From assembly GCA_013911835.1 (NCBI GenBank), contig JACESM010000004.1, positions 1 through 37,820 of the forward strand: a stretch of 37,820 bases of DNA, written 5' to 3'. How positions within the stretch are numbered: position 1 is the first letter of the stretch; every line of letters begins with the position of its first letter. Shown here one piece after another: positions 15,551 to 25,144 of the stretch. Made by a program: the position numbers and the translations under genes. Origin of the DNA: Porphyrobacter sp. GTDB lineage: Bacteria; Pseudomonadota; Alphaproteobacteria; Sphingomonadales; Sphingomonadaceae. The notes under the pieces were generated by a model. That model ran no database searches. It was not told where the DNA came from and saw only the letters and a program-made list of their open reading frames with translations.

Positions 15551-18315
15551 AGACCCTTGCAGCGCTCGAGGCGCGGCTGGGCGAGTTGCACCAGCGCACG
15601 CGGGAAACACCGCTGTTCAATCCGGTCTTCCAGCTCTCGCTCGATCTGTCGCGGGCGATCGAGGCGGGCGAGACCAGCCTCGACGATGTCGCCGCGCTGG
15701 TCGCCGAACTTGAGTGCGACGGGTTGAAGGCGCGCGCGCGCAAGCTGCGCGTGCTGCTTGCGCCGCCAGCTGCCCCCGCGCCCGCCGCTGCGGAGACTGA
15801 GGATTTCGCCGCCTTTGCCGCGCGCTGGGAGAACCCCCAGCTCCACGCGGTGTTCACCGCCCACCCGACGTTCCTGCTCAGCCCCGCCCAGAGCGAGGCC
15901 GTTGCCGCCGCAGCCTCGGCAGCAGGCGAAGTTGACGACACCGCCTGCGCCGTCCCAGCCACGCGCACCGCGGTGACGCTCGAACACGAGCACCGGGCTG
16001 CGATGTATGCCATGGCCCGGGCGCAGGACGCGCGCGACGTGATCGTCGCCCGCCTGATCGCCGAGGCCCGCGAACGCTGGCCGCAGGAATGGCGCGCGCT
16101 GCGCCCGTTGCCTTTCCGCTTTGCCAGCTGGGTTGGCTACGACATGGACGGTCGCACCGATATCGGCTGGCACACCTCGATCGCGTTCCGCTTGCAGGAG
16201 AAGGCCGAGCGCCTCGCGCGCTACACTGCCAGCCTCGAAGCATTGGACGCGGCCCACCCGCTGCTCGCCACCCTCAAGCCCGCCACCGCCTTTGCCGCCG
16301 CGCGGGCCGAGGACTTCGCGGGCGACCTCTCCAGCGCCGAGGCGCTCGCTGCCGCCGCCAACCGACTGACCACGCACAGCGAAGACAACCTGCTGTCGCT
16401 GACCCCGATCATCACCGCGCTCGAAGGCGAAGCCAAGAATGCGCCTGACGACCGCGCCGCCGCGCTTCTGACCCTCGCCGCCGCGATGCGCGCCGACGGG
16501 CTCGGGATGGGCTGGATCCATTTCCGGGTGAACGCCAAGCAGCTCCACAACGCGGTGCGCCGCCGGCTGGGCGGGGATGACGAGGGGATCGACCTCGCCA
16601 GCAAGGGCGCCATCGCCACGCTGCGCCGGATGGTCGAGGAAGCCGCGCCCCTGCGCACCAATTTTGCAGCCCTCGCCACCGAAAGCTCGACCGCGATCCG
16701 CCAGTTCCTCGCCATGGCGCAGATCGTCAAACACATCGACGCCGACGCGCCGATCCGGATGCTGGTGGCCGAGTGCGAGCAGCCCGCCACGGTGCTCGCC
16801 GCGCTCTATTTCGCCAAGCTGTTCGGGGTGGAAGACAAGGTCGATGTCTCGCCGCTGTTCGAGACCGAGACCGCATTGGAGCATGGCGGCCGCTTCCTCG
16901 ATGCGCTGCTCGCCGAGCCTGCCTACCGCGCCTATGCCCGCGCGCGCGGCCGCGTGGCGGTGCAGACCGGGTTCTCGGACGCCGGACGCTTCGTCGGGCA
17001 GGTGCCCGCCGCGCTCGCGATCGAGCGCCTGCAGGGGCGGCTCGCCGAGGCGATGGCCGCCAACGGGCTTGGCGATGTCGCCGCGCTCGTCTTCAACACC
17101 CACGGCGAGAGCATGGGCCGCGGCGCGCACCCCGCCTCGTTCAAGGACCGCCTCGAATGGCCGCTCTCCCCCTGGGCGCGGCGGCGTTTCGCCCGCGCCG
17201 GCATCCGGCTCGAGCCCGAGGTCAGCTTTCAGGGCGGCGACGGCTACTTGTTCTTCGCCACGCCCGAACTCGCGCTCGCCACGCTCTCGCGGATCGCCGA
17301 CCTGCGCCCGGCAGAGACCGATCTCGCCGCTCCCGCCGATCCCTTCTACCACCGCACCGATCTGAGCCTCGATTTCTACCGCGCGGTGAAGGAGCATCAG
17401 GGCGATCATCTCGCCAGTCGCACCTATGCCCGCGCGGTGACCGCCTTCGGGCTGGGCCTGCTCAACCCCACCGGCAGCCGCGTCTCGCGCCGCCAGAGCG
17501 ACATCAATGCCGACCGCGAAATGAGCCTGCGCCAGATCCGCGCCATCCCGCACAACGCGATCCTCCAGCAATTGGGCTACCCGGTGAACGTCATCGCCGG
17601 GATCGGCTCTGCGGCCGACGGCAACCGCGAGGAAATCGCCGCGCTGCTCACCGATTCCCCGCGCGGCAGCCAGATCCTGCGGCTGGTACGCGCCGCCAAT
17701 GCGCTCGCCAGCATCAAGACCGTCGCCGCCTTTGGCGAGCTGTTCAACTCGGCCTATTGGGCAAGCCGCACCTATCGCGGCACCGAGGATCACCTCGCCG
17801 GAGCCTGCGCCGCGCTGGCCGAATATCTGGTCGGTGACGACCGCACGGGGGTGTTCCGCCGCTTGGCTTCGCGGCTCAGGATCGATGCGCTCAAGCTGCA
17901 CCGACTGCTCGATCTGCTTCCCGACGACACCAGCGATGCCGAGGCGCGCGAGCATGTTCGCCGCCGGATCGGCGTGCTGCAGGCGCTGCGCCTCGCGCTG
18001 CTCCAGCACATGTTCCTGAAAGTCGTCGCCGTCCCCGCCTTCAGCCGCGCCAACGACATCAGCCGCCGCGACGTGATCGACATGGTTCTGACCTTGCGCG
18101 TTGACGAAGCGCTGGCCCAGCTGCGCCGCGCCTTCCCGGTGCGCGTGCCGGGGCCGCGCGACTTCCCGCTCGACGAGCCCAGCGACTACCCCGATGGCGG
18201 CGAGGAAGGCTACGGGTCGATCGAGCGCGACTTCATGACGCCGATCGCGCGGGCGCAGGAACTATCGCTCCGGATCTCGACCGCCATCGCGAATGAATTC
18301 GGGGCGCATGGGTGA
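15547..18315 (+). CDS. ppc: Phosphoenolpyruvate carboxylase family protein, divergent
   Basis: A true PEP carboxylase forms oxaloacetate from PEP and bicarbonate to refill the TCA cycle. The 922-residue length is near the family's usual size. Recognisable blocks are FTAHPT at 103-108 with the catalytic His, WVGYDMDGRTDIGW at the GGDRDGNP position, HFRVNAKQLHNAV, NTHGESMGRGAHP near 517-529 at the FHGRGG..GRGG position, FQGGDGY, and GSRVSRRQSD at the GSRPAKR position. Several normally near-invariant residues differ: TAHPTE is TAHPTF, the first Arg of the Gly/Arg loop is lost, and PAKR is absent. Family membership is likely, but normal activity is uncertain. It overlaps glk by four bases. The stop codon runs straight into the palindromic repeat. 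Confidence 0.75.
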   Translation: MKTLAALEARLGELHQRTRETPLFNPVFQLSLDLSRAIEAGETSLDDVAALVAELECDGLKARARKLRVLLAPPAAPAPAAAETEDFAAFAARWENPQLHAVFTAHPTFLLSPAQSEAVAAAASAAGEVDDTACAVPATRTAVTLEHEHRAAMYAMARAQDARDVIVARLIAEARERWPQEWRALRPLPFRFASWVGYDMDGRTDIGWHTSIAFRLQEKAERLARYTASLEALDAAHPLLATLKPATAFAAARAEDFAGDLSSAEALAAAANRLTTHSEDNLLSLTPIITALEGEAKNAPDDRAAALLTLAAAMRADGLGMGWIHFRVNAKQLHNAVRRRLGGDDEGIDLASKGAIATLRRMVEEAAPLRTNFAALATESSTAIRQFLAMAQIVKHIDADAPIRMLVAECEQPATVLAALYFAKLFGVEDKVDVSPLFETETALEHGGRFLDALLAEPAYRAYARARGRVAVQTGFSDAGRFVGQVPAALAIERLQGRLAEAMAANGLGDVAALVFNTHGESMGRGAHPASFKDRLEWPLSPWARRRFARAGIRLEPEVSFQGGDGYLFFATPELALATLSRIADLRPAETDLAAPADPFYHRTDLSLDFYRAVKEHQGDHLASRTYARAVTAFGLGLLNPTGSRVSRRQSDINADREMSLRQIRAIPHNAILQQLGYPVNVIAGIGSAADGNREEIAALLTDSPRGSQILRLVRAANALASIKTVAAFGELFNSAYWASRTYRGTEDHLAGACAALAEYLVGDDRTGVFRRLASRLRIDALKLHRLLDLLPDDTSDAEAREHVRRRIGVLQALRLALLQHMFLKVVAVPAFSRANDISRRDVIDMVLTLRVDEALAQLRRAFPVRVPGPRDFPLDEPSDYPDGGEEGYGSIERDFMTPIARAQELSLRISTAIANEFGAHG

Positions 18316-18461
18316 TCCTCCCCCTTGGGGGAGGGGGACCGCGAGCCGCAGGCTCGGGGTGGAGGGGCGAGCAGCGATGCCCCGATAGGCCAGTTTCCGG
18401 ATCGCGGTTGTCCGCCCCTCCACCACCTACGGTGGTCCCCCTCCCCTGAAGGGGAGGATTA
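18314..18461 (+). repeat. Palindromic intergenic repeat, inverted pair of GGGGAGG units
   Basis: Two related units face each other and fill the gap between ppc and the convergent LacI gene. The left unit has hairpin CCTCCCCC-TT-GGGGGAGG (18317-18334) and then CGAGCC-GCA-GGCTCG (18342-18356). The right unit has CCTCCCC-TGAA-GGGGAGG (18440-18457) and ACCACC-TAC-GGTGGT (18422-18436). GGTGGAGGGGC and its complement flank the middle. The edges reach both stop codons. The same unit type recurs at 22600-22731. It probably also ends transcription from both sides. Confidence 0.75.
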
Positions 18462-19478
18462 CCTTGCTGTGCTGCCCCGCGCGATCAGCTTCACCGGAAC
18501 CCGGCGACGCGCAGCCTCACCGTCATCGAGCACCGCTTCGACCAGCGCTGCGCCTGCCTCGGCGGGATCGGGGGCGATGGTGGTGAGCGGCGGGCGGCTG
18601 AAGCGGCCTGCGACCAGATCGTCGAAGCCCATCACGCCCACCGCCTGCGGCACCGTGATGTCGGCCGCGGCGAAGGCCTCGATGGCGCCCAGCGCCATGG
18701 CATCGCAGGCGGCGAAGACCGCGTCGACATCCTCGCCCCGCTCGATCAGGCGGCGCGCGGCGCGGCGACCTTCCTCCTCGCGGGTGCCGGCGTTGACGGT
18801 GGGGGCGAGGCACGGCTCGAGCCCGGCGGCGCGCATGCCTTCCGCATAGCCCTCATAGCGTTCGGTGAATTGCACCTGCGGGGTGTTCAATGCGCCGAGA
18901 AAGCAGGGGCGCTTGTAGCCCGCCGCGAGCAGGTGCTCGACCGCCAGCCTTCCGGCAGCGCGATTGTCCGAGCGCACCCAGTCGAGCTCGTCGAACGGCG
19001 AGCCCCAATAGACGACCCGGCGCGTCTCGCCCTCGATCCCGCGAAAATGCTTCCAGGCGGCGGCATTGGTGGTGGTGCCGATCACCACCAGCCCATCGGC
19101 GCGGCCCTGTTCCTGATAGTGGCCGAAGAAGTCGTCGGCGCGCGCCTGGAAGCTCACCAGCGTCTCGAAGCCCTTTTGCGAGGCCGCGACGCAGACGCTC
19201 CCGAGCAGCGCATAGGCGAAGGGGTTGATCGAGGAGGCGCTGTCGCCCTCGCGGCAGATGACGACCACGGCGAGCGTGCCGGTCGAACCGCGTCGCAGCC
19301 GCGCGGCGCGTTCATCGACGAAATAGCCCAGCGCCTCGGCCGCTTCGATGACCTTGCGGCGGGTGGCTTCGGCGATGGCGGGGGAGCCCGAGAGCGCACG
19401 GCTGACGGTCGGCTGGCTCACGCCCGCCCGTTCCGCCACATCGAAGGATGTCGGCCGTCTCTTGGGTCCCCCGTTCAT
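18459..19478 (-). CDS. LacI-family transcriptional regulator, adjacent to FHS sugar transporter
   Basis: This 339-residue protein has the full LacI layout. The N-terminal helix-turn-helix is at about residues 10-30 (FDVAERAGVSQPTVSRALSG), followed by the hinge with AARLRR. The periplasmic-binding-protein-like sensor domain has VRSDNRAAGRLAVEHL, DAVFAACDAMALGA, VGVMGFDDL and PPLTTI. It is transcribed away from the sugar transporter at 19646. The 167-base gap holds one good LacI-type operator, so local repression relieved by a sugar is the likely mode. The effector cannot be read from the sequence; glucose or a related hexose is a guess from the neighbours. Its TAA stop lies at the edge of the palindromic repeat. 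Confidence 0.92.
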   Translation of the reverse strand: MNGGPKRRPTSFDVAERAGVSQPTVSRALSGSPAIAEATRRKVIEAAEALGYFVDERAARLRRGSTGTLAVVVICREGDSASSINPFAYALLGSVCVAASQKGFETLVSFQARADDFFGHYQEQGRADGLVVIGTTTNAAAWKHFRGIEGETRRVVYWGSPFDELDWVRSDNRAAGRLAVEHLLAAGYKRPCFLGALNTPQVQFTERYEGYAEGMRAAGLEPCLAPTVNAGTREEEGRRAARRLIERGEDVDAVFAACDAMALGAIEAFAAADITVPQAVGVMGFDDLVAGRFSRPPLTTIAPDPAEAGAALVEAVLDDGEAARRRVPVKLIARGSTAR

Positions 19479-19568
19479 GGGCTACGCTTCTAGGGCGGGA
19501 CCTTATCCCCGCGCAAGGCTGGCCTGCATTGCTATACGCACTGGAAATATGGCGCTCGCTCTTGCAAG

Positions 19569-19602
19569 TTGACATGTGCGGGCAAATTGTGAACGTTCGC
19601 AA
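19569..19602 (+). promoter_or_regulatory. Promoter with LacI-type operator for the FHS sugar transporter
   Basis: TTGACA at 19569-19574 is a perfect -35 hexamer. The near-palindrome TTGTGAACGTTCGCAA (19587-19602), centred on CG with one mismatched pair, covers the place of the -10 box. LacI-family operators are typically such CG-centred palindromes. Occupancy here would block the promoter. Confidence 0.6.
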
Positions 19603-19645
19603 CACAGCTGCGCGGAGCAACCGCGTGCGGGGAGAGGGATCAGCT

Positions 19646-20938
19646 ATGGCAATGGCACCGGGCGGAAGCACCGCGAGGGATTTCGGGCACGCAGGCGCGG
19701 GTGACACGCCGCAGGTCGATGCGCCGGGGCTCAACTACTTCGTTTTCGCGCTGTTCTTCATCTTCGGCGGGATCACCTCGCTCAACGATGTGATCATCCC
19801 CAAGTTGAAGGAGCTGTTCACGCTCAACTTCTTCGAGGCGAGCCTGGTGCAGTTCTGCTTCTTCATCGCCTATGCGGTGGTCGGCATCCCGGGCGCGCGG
19901 CTGGTCAAGAAGCTGGGCTACATGCGCGGCGCGGTCGCGGGGCTGGTGACGATGATGGCAGGGTGCCTGCTGTTCATCCCGGCGAGCCAGACCGCGCTGT
20001 TCCCGATGTTCCTGTTCGCCTACTTCATCCTCGCGACCGGGGTGGTGCTGGTGCAGATCGTCGCCAACCCGCTGATCAGCCTGCTGGGGCCGGAGCGCAC
20101 GACCCACAGCCGCCTGACCTTTGCGCAGGCGTTCAATTCGCTTGGGACGACAATCTTCCCCTACGTAGGTGCCGGTATCATCCTCGGCAGCATCGCCAAT
20201 GTCAGCGCCGACCAGCTGTCCGGCGCGGCCCTGCAGGCCTATCGGCAGACCGAGAGCGCGATCATCACCACCACCTATCTCGGCCTCGCCGCCGCGCTGG
20301 CGCTGGTGGCGGGGGCTGTGTGGATGTTCCGCAACCGGCTGAAGGGCGAACGCCACGAGCAGACCAGCCTTGCCGATGGCCTCGCGCTGCTGAAGCTCCC
20401 GCGCTTCGGCTACGGCGCGGCCTGCATCTTCCTCTATGTCGGCGCGGAAGTCGCGATCGGCAGCTTCATCATCAATTACCTCGCGCAGGAGGAAATCCTC
20501 GGCCAGCCCGAAAGCGTGATCGGCTGGATGGTGACGCTCTACTGGCTGGGCGCGCTGATCGGGCGCTTCATCGGATCGCTGGTGCTGCGCTTCGTCAGCC
20601 CGGGCCTGACGCTGGCGGCGGTCTCGGCAGGCGCGATCACGCTGATCGCCATTTCGGCCAACATGACCGGCCCGATTGCAGGCTACACCCTGCTCGCGGT
20701 CGGTCTGATGAACGCGATCATGTTCCCGACGATCTTCAGCCTCGCCTGCGAGAAGCTGGGGCCGAGGGCGGCGGACGGATCGGGGATCATCAACGTTGCC
20801 ATTTGCGGCGGCGCGATCATCCCGCCGATGTATGGCGCGCTGGCCGACGCGACGAGCCTCGCTTTCGCGCTGATGCTGCCCGCGGCGTGCTATGCGATCA
20901 TCGCGGGCTTCGGAGTGTTTGCGCGCAAGCCTGCTTGA
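19646..20938 (+). CDS. Sugar MFS transporter, FHS (FucP/GluP-like) family
   Basis: This is a 430-residue inner-membrane sugar:proton symporter. About twelve hydrophobic segments are visible. The first carries FIFGGITSLNDVIIPKLKELF-like sequence, the family's signature region in which the Asn/Asp pair sits near the sugar-binding site. Further hallmarks are FILATGVVLVQIVANPLIS, LTFAQAFNSLGTTIFP and LFLYVGAEVAIGSFI-type segments. The start at 19646 is set by GGAGAGGG 7 bases upstream; the open frame extends farther upstream but crosses the operator. With glk nearby and no PTS genes in view, glucose uptake is the most likely role, with another hexose possible. Control by the divergent LacI regulator is likely. 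Confidence 0.9.
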   Translation: MAMAPGGSTARDFGHAGAGDTPQVDAPGLNYFVFALFFIFGGITSLNDVIIPKLKELFTLNFFEASLVQFCFFIAYAVVGIPGARLVKKLGYMRGAVAGLVTMMAGCLLFIPASQTALFPMFLFAYFILATGVVLVQIVANPLISLLGPERTTHSRLTFAQAFNSLGTTIFPYVGAGIILGSIANVSADQLSGAALQAYRQTESAIITTTYLGLAAALALVAGAVWMFRNRLKGERHEQTSLADGLALLKLPRFGYGAACIFLYVGAEVAIGSFIINYLAQEEILGQPESVIGWMVTLYWLGALIGRFIGSLVLRFVSPGLTLAAVSAGAITLIAISANMTGPIAGYTLLAVGLMNAIMFPTIFSLACEKLGPRAADGSGIINVAICGGAIIPPMYGALADATSLAFALMLPAACYAIIAGFGVFARKPA

Positions 20939-20942
20939 TTTG

Positions 20943-21048
20943 CGTGCCACCTCCGGTGGCGCAGACCCCCCGCCCCGCCTCCCCACCCGGCCACAATACC
21001 GTAATGGTATTCTTGGTGGCCGGGTGGGGAGGCGGGGCGGGGGGTCTG
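20943..21048 (+). terminator. Long perfect inverted repeat after the sugar transporter gene
   Basis: The arms 20962-20994 and 21016-21048 are perfect 33-base reverse complements. The 21-base loop has an inner stem AATACC-GTAAT-GGTATT. A small hairpin GCCACC-TCC-GGTGGC precedes it (20944-20958). There is no T-tract. It lies just after the transporter stop and could end transcription or form a cruciform. Confidence 0.6.
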
Positions 21049-21072
21049 CATCGCGCGCCAGCGCGATCGCGG

Positions 21073-21138
21073 TTGAATAAGTATGCGCTGAACTGGCAGT
21101 TGTAGCGCCGCGCGCCTAGGTAGGGCGCGACGCTACAA
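21073..21138 (+). promoter_or_regulatory. zwf upstream control region: shared 15-base motif and 39-base palindrome
   Basis: TTGAATAAGTATGCG (21073-21087) repeats the motif before glk exactly. It is followed by an imperfect 39-base palindrome at 21100-21138 whose ends TTGTAGCG and CGCTACAA match perfectly. The right end touches the zwf Shine-Dalgarno AAGGGG (21137-21142). It may be an operator or a leader hairpin affecting zwf. Confidence 0.45.
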
Positions 21139-21152
21139 GGGGCTATTCGCGC

Positions 21153-22592
21153 ATGAGCTTCACCGCTGACCGCCTGCTGCTGTTCGGAGCCACCGGCGAC
21201 CTGGCCCAGCGCATGCTGCTGCCGAGCCTCTTCGCGCTCGACGCCGATGGCTTGCTCGCGCCTGACCTGAAGATCATCGGCACCGCGCGCAGCAGCATAT
21301 CGGACAGCGAATACAGGAACTTCGCCCGCGCCGCCCTCGAAAAATACCTCCCCGCCGAACGCCGCGGAAGCATGGCAGGCTTCCTCAACCGCTTGGCCTA
21401 CCAGACGCTCGATGCGACCACGCTCGAAGGCTACGGCGCGCTCGCCGAGAAGGTCGGCACGCCCGAGCGCGGGCTTGCGATCTTCCTCTCGACCGCGCCG
21501 AGCCTGTTCGAACCCACGATCAAGGGCCTGCAATCGGCGGGGCTGACGGGCGAGACGGTGCGCATGTGCCTCGAAAAGCCCTTGGGCACCGACCTTGCCT
21601 CGAGCCGCGAGATCAACGATGCGGTCGCGGGCGCATTCCCCGAAAGCCGCATCTTCCGCATCGACCACTATCTCGGCAAGGAGACGGTGCAGAACCTCCT
21701 TGCGCTGCGCTTTGCCAACATCATGTTCGAGCCGCTGTGGAACGCCGCCCATATCGAGCATGTGCAGATCACCGTGGCCGAGACGGTGGGCCTTGAAGGG
21801 CGCGTCGCCTTCTATGACGATGCCGGCGCGATCCGCGACATGGTGCAGAACCATATGCTCCAGCTGCTTGCGCTGGTCGCGATGGAGCCGCCCGCCCACT
21901 TCGACGCTACCGCGGTGCGTGACGAGAAGGTCAAGGTGCTGCGCGCGCTGCGAGGCGTGAGCTCGAACGAGACCGTCACCGGACAATACCGCGCAGGCGC
22001 GATTCAGGGGCAGGCGGTGCCGGGCTATGACGAGGAGCTGGGCAAGGACTCGGACACCGAGACCTTCGTCGCGATCAAGGCCCATGTCGATAACTGGCGC
22101 TGGAAGGGCGTGCCCTTCTACTTGCGCACCGGCAAGCGCATGCCCAAGCGCGTGACCGAGATCGTGATCCAGTTCCGCTGCGTCCCGCACTCGATCTTCG
22201 CGGGCAAAGGCGCGACGATGCGGCCCAACCAGTTGGTGATCGGCATCCAGCCCGAGGAAAACATCACCCTCTCGCTGATGGCCAAGGTGCCCGGCCTCGA
22301 CCGCGAGGGCATCCGCCTGCGCTCGGTGCCGCTCAACATCGCCATGCCCGATGCCTTCAGCGGCGCGGTGCGGCGGATTGCCTATGAACGCCTGCTGCTT
22401 GATCTGGTTGAGGGCGACCAGACGCTGTTCGTGCGCCGCGACGAGGTGGAGGCGCAGTGGGAATGGGTCGACGCGATCCGCGCTGGATGGGCGGCGGACG
22501 GGTTGACGCCCAAGACCTACACTGCCGGAAGCTGGGGTCCGAGCGCGGCCATCGCGCTGGCGGAACGCGACGGAGTAACTTGGCATGAATAG
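21153..22592 (+). CDS. zwf: Glucose-6-phosphate 1-dehydrogenase
   Basis: This enzyme oxidises glucose-6-phosphate to 6-phosphogluconolactone with NAD(P)+, the entry step to the Entner-Doudoroff and pentose-phosphate routes. The 479-residue length is standard. GATGDLA at 12-18 is the dinucleotide-binding loop. RIDHYLGKE at 169-177 carries the catalytic His/Asp and substrate-binding Lys. EKPLGTD at 141-147 and the C-terminal YERLLLDLVEGDQTLFVRRDE block are also typical. AAGGGG lies 10 bases before the ATG. It heads the zwf-edd-eda run. Between zwf and edd lies a palindromic repeat and no lactonase gene. Confidence 0.96.
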   Translation: MSFTADRLLLFGATGDLAQRMLLPSLFALDADGLLAPDLKIIGTARSSISDSEYRNFARAALEKYLPAERRGSMAGFLNRLAYQTLDATTLEGYGALAEKVGTPERGLAIFLSTAPSLFEPTIKGLQSAGLTGETVRMCLEKPLGTDLASSREINDAVAGAFPESRIFRIDHYLGKETVQNLLALRFANIMFEPLWNAAHIEHVQITVAETVGLEGRVAFYDDAGAIRDMVQNHMLQLLALVAMEPPAHFDATAVRDEKVKVLRALRGVSSNETVTGQYRAGAIQGQAVPGYDEELGKDSDTETFVAIKAHVDNWRWKGVPFYLRTGKRMPKRVTEIVIQFRCVPHSIFAGKGATMRPNQLVIGIQPEENITLSLMAKVPGLDREGIRLRSVPLNIAMPDAFSGAVRRIAYERLLLDLVEGDQTLFVRRDEVEAQWEWVDAIRAGWAADGLTPKTYTAGSWGPSAAIALAERDGVTWHE

Positions 22593-22599
22593 AGCAAGT

Positions 22600-22731
22600 A
22601 TCCTCCCCGGCACGGGGAGGTGGCAGCGCGCAGCGCTGACGGAGGGGACTCGCTCCTCGCACCGCCGCGCCATGAGGCGAGTCCCCTCCACCATGCTGCG
22701 CATGGTCCCCCTCCCCGTTCCGGGGAGGATC
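22600..22731 (+). repeat. Palindromic repeat between zwf and edd that carries the edd ribosome-binding site
   Basis: Two inverted units belong to the same family as the element at 18314. The left unit has hairpin CCTCCCCG-GCA-CGGGGAGG (22602-22620), the right CCTCCCCG-TTC-CGGGGAGG (22710-22728). Inner arms GGAGGGGACTCG and CGAGTCCCCTCC pair with each other. The last stem strand, GGGGAGG at 22722-22728, lies 5 bases before the edd ATG and is its only visible Shine-Dalgarno, so it can be hidden in the hairpin. Confidence 0.75.
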
Positions 22732-22733
22732 GC

Positions 22734-24535
<1,802 letters not shown>

Positions 24536-24536
<1 letters not shown>

Positions 24537-25144
24537 TGAATATCGACGCCATCATGCGCGTAGCCCCGGTCATCCCGGTGATCGTGATCGAGGACGAGGC
24601 GCACGCCGTGCCGCTGGCCGAAGCGCTGGTCGCTGGCGGGCTGCGCGTGCTCGAAGTCACCTTGCGCACTCCCGCCGCGCTCCCCGCGATCCGGGCGATG
24701 AAGCAGGTGCCGGGCGCGATCGTCGGCGCGGGAACGGTCACCAACCCCCGCGATCTCGACGCGGCGCTGGAAGCCGGGAGCGAGTTCATCGTCTCCCCCG
24801 GCCTCACCGACAATCTTGGGCGTGCGGCGATTGCGGCCGGCGTGCCCTTCCTCCCCGGCATCGCCAATGCGGGCGACATCATGCGCGGGCTCGACCTCGG
24901 GCTTGACCGCTTCAAGTTCTTCCCGGCGATGGCGGCAGGCGGCCTCCCCGCGCTGAAGGCGCTCGCCGCGCCCTTCGGCAATGTCCGCTTCTGCCCCACC
25001 GGCGGGATCAGCCTCGACAACGCACCCCAATGGCTCGCCTTCGATCCGGTGCTGTGCGTAGGCGGCAGCTGGGTTTCGCCCAAGGGCGCGCCCGACAAGG
25101 CGGTGGTGGAGCGACTGGCGAAAGAGGCTCTCGGGCTGCGTTAA
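24536..25144 (+). CDS. eda: 2-keto-3-deoxy-6-phosphogluconate (KDPG) aldolase
   Basis: This enzyme splits KDPG into pyruvate and glyceraldehyde-3-phosphate, the last Entner-Doudoroff step. The 202-residue class I aldolase has Lys127 in RFKFFPA as the Schiff-base lysine and Glu40 in [12 protein letters not shown] as the acid/base residue. GAGTVTN and CPTGGIS form the phosphate-binding loops. The start is ATG at 24536, 5 bases after GGAGGA and overlapping the edd stop (TGATG); a GTG one codon earlier is possible. Its TAA interlocks with the TAA of the convergent esterase gene at TTAA (25141-25144), leaving no room for a terminator between them. Confidence 0.96.

Noticed and set aside
15379..18009. 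An 876-codon open frame on the minus strand, opposite ppc
   Set aside because: The plus-strand glk and ppc frames carry clear family motifs and coupled starts; the antisense frame has none.
18314..22731. The segment between the two palindromic repeats considered as a composite mobile element
   Set aside because: There is no transposase or target-site duplication. The segment holds ordinary sugar-metabolism genes, and the repeats look like REP-type units.
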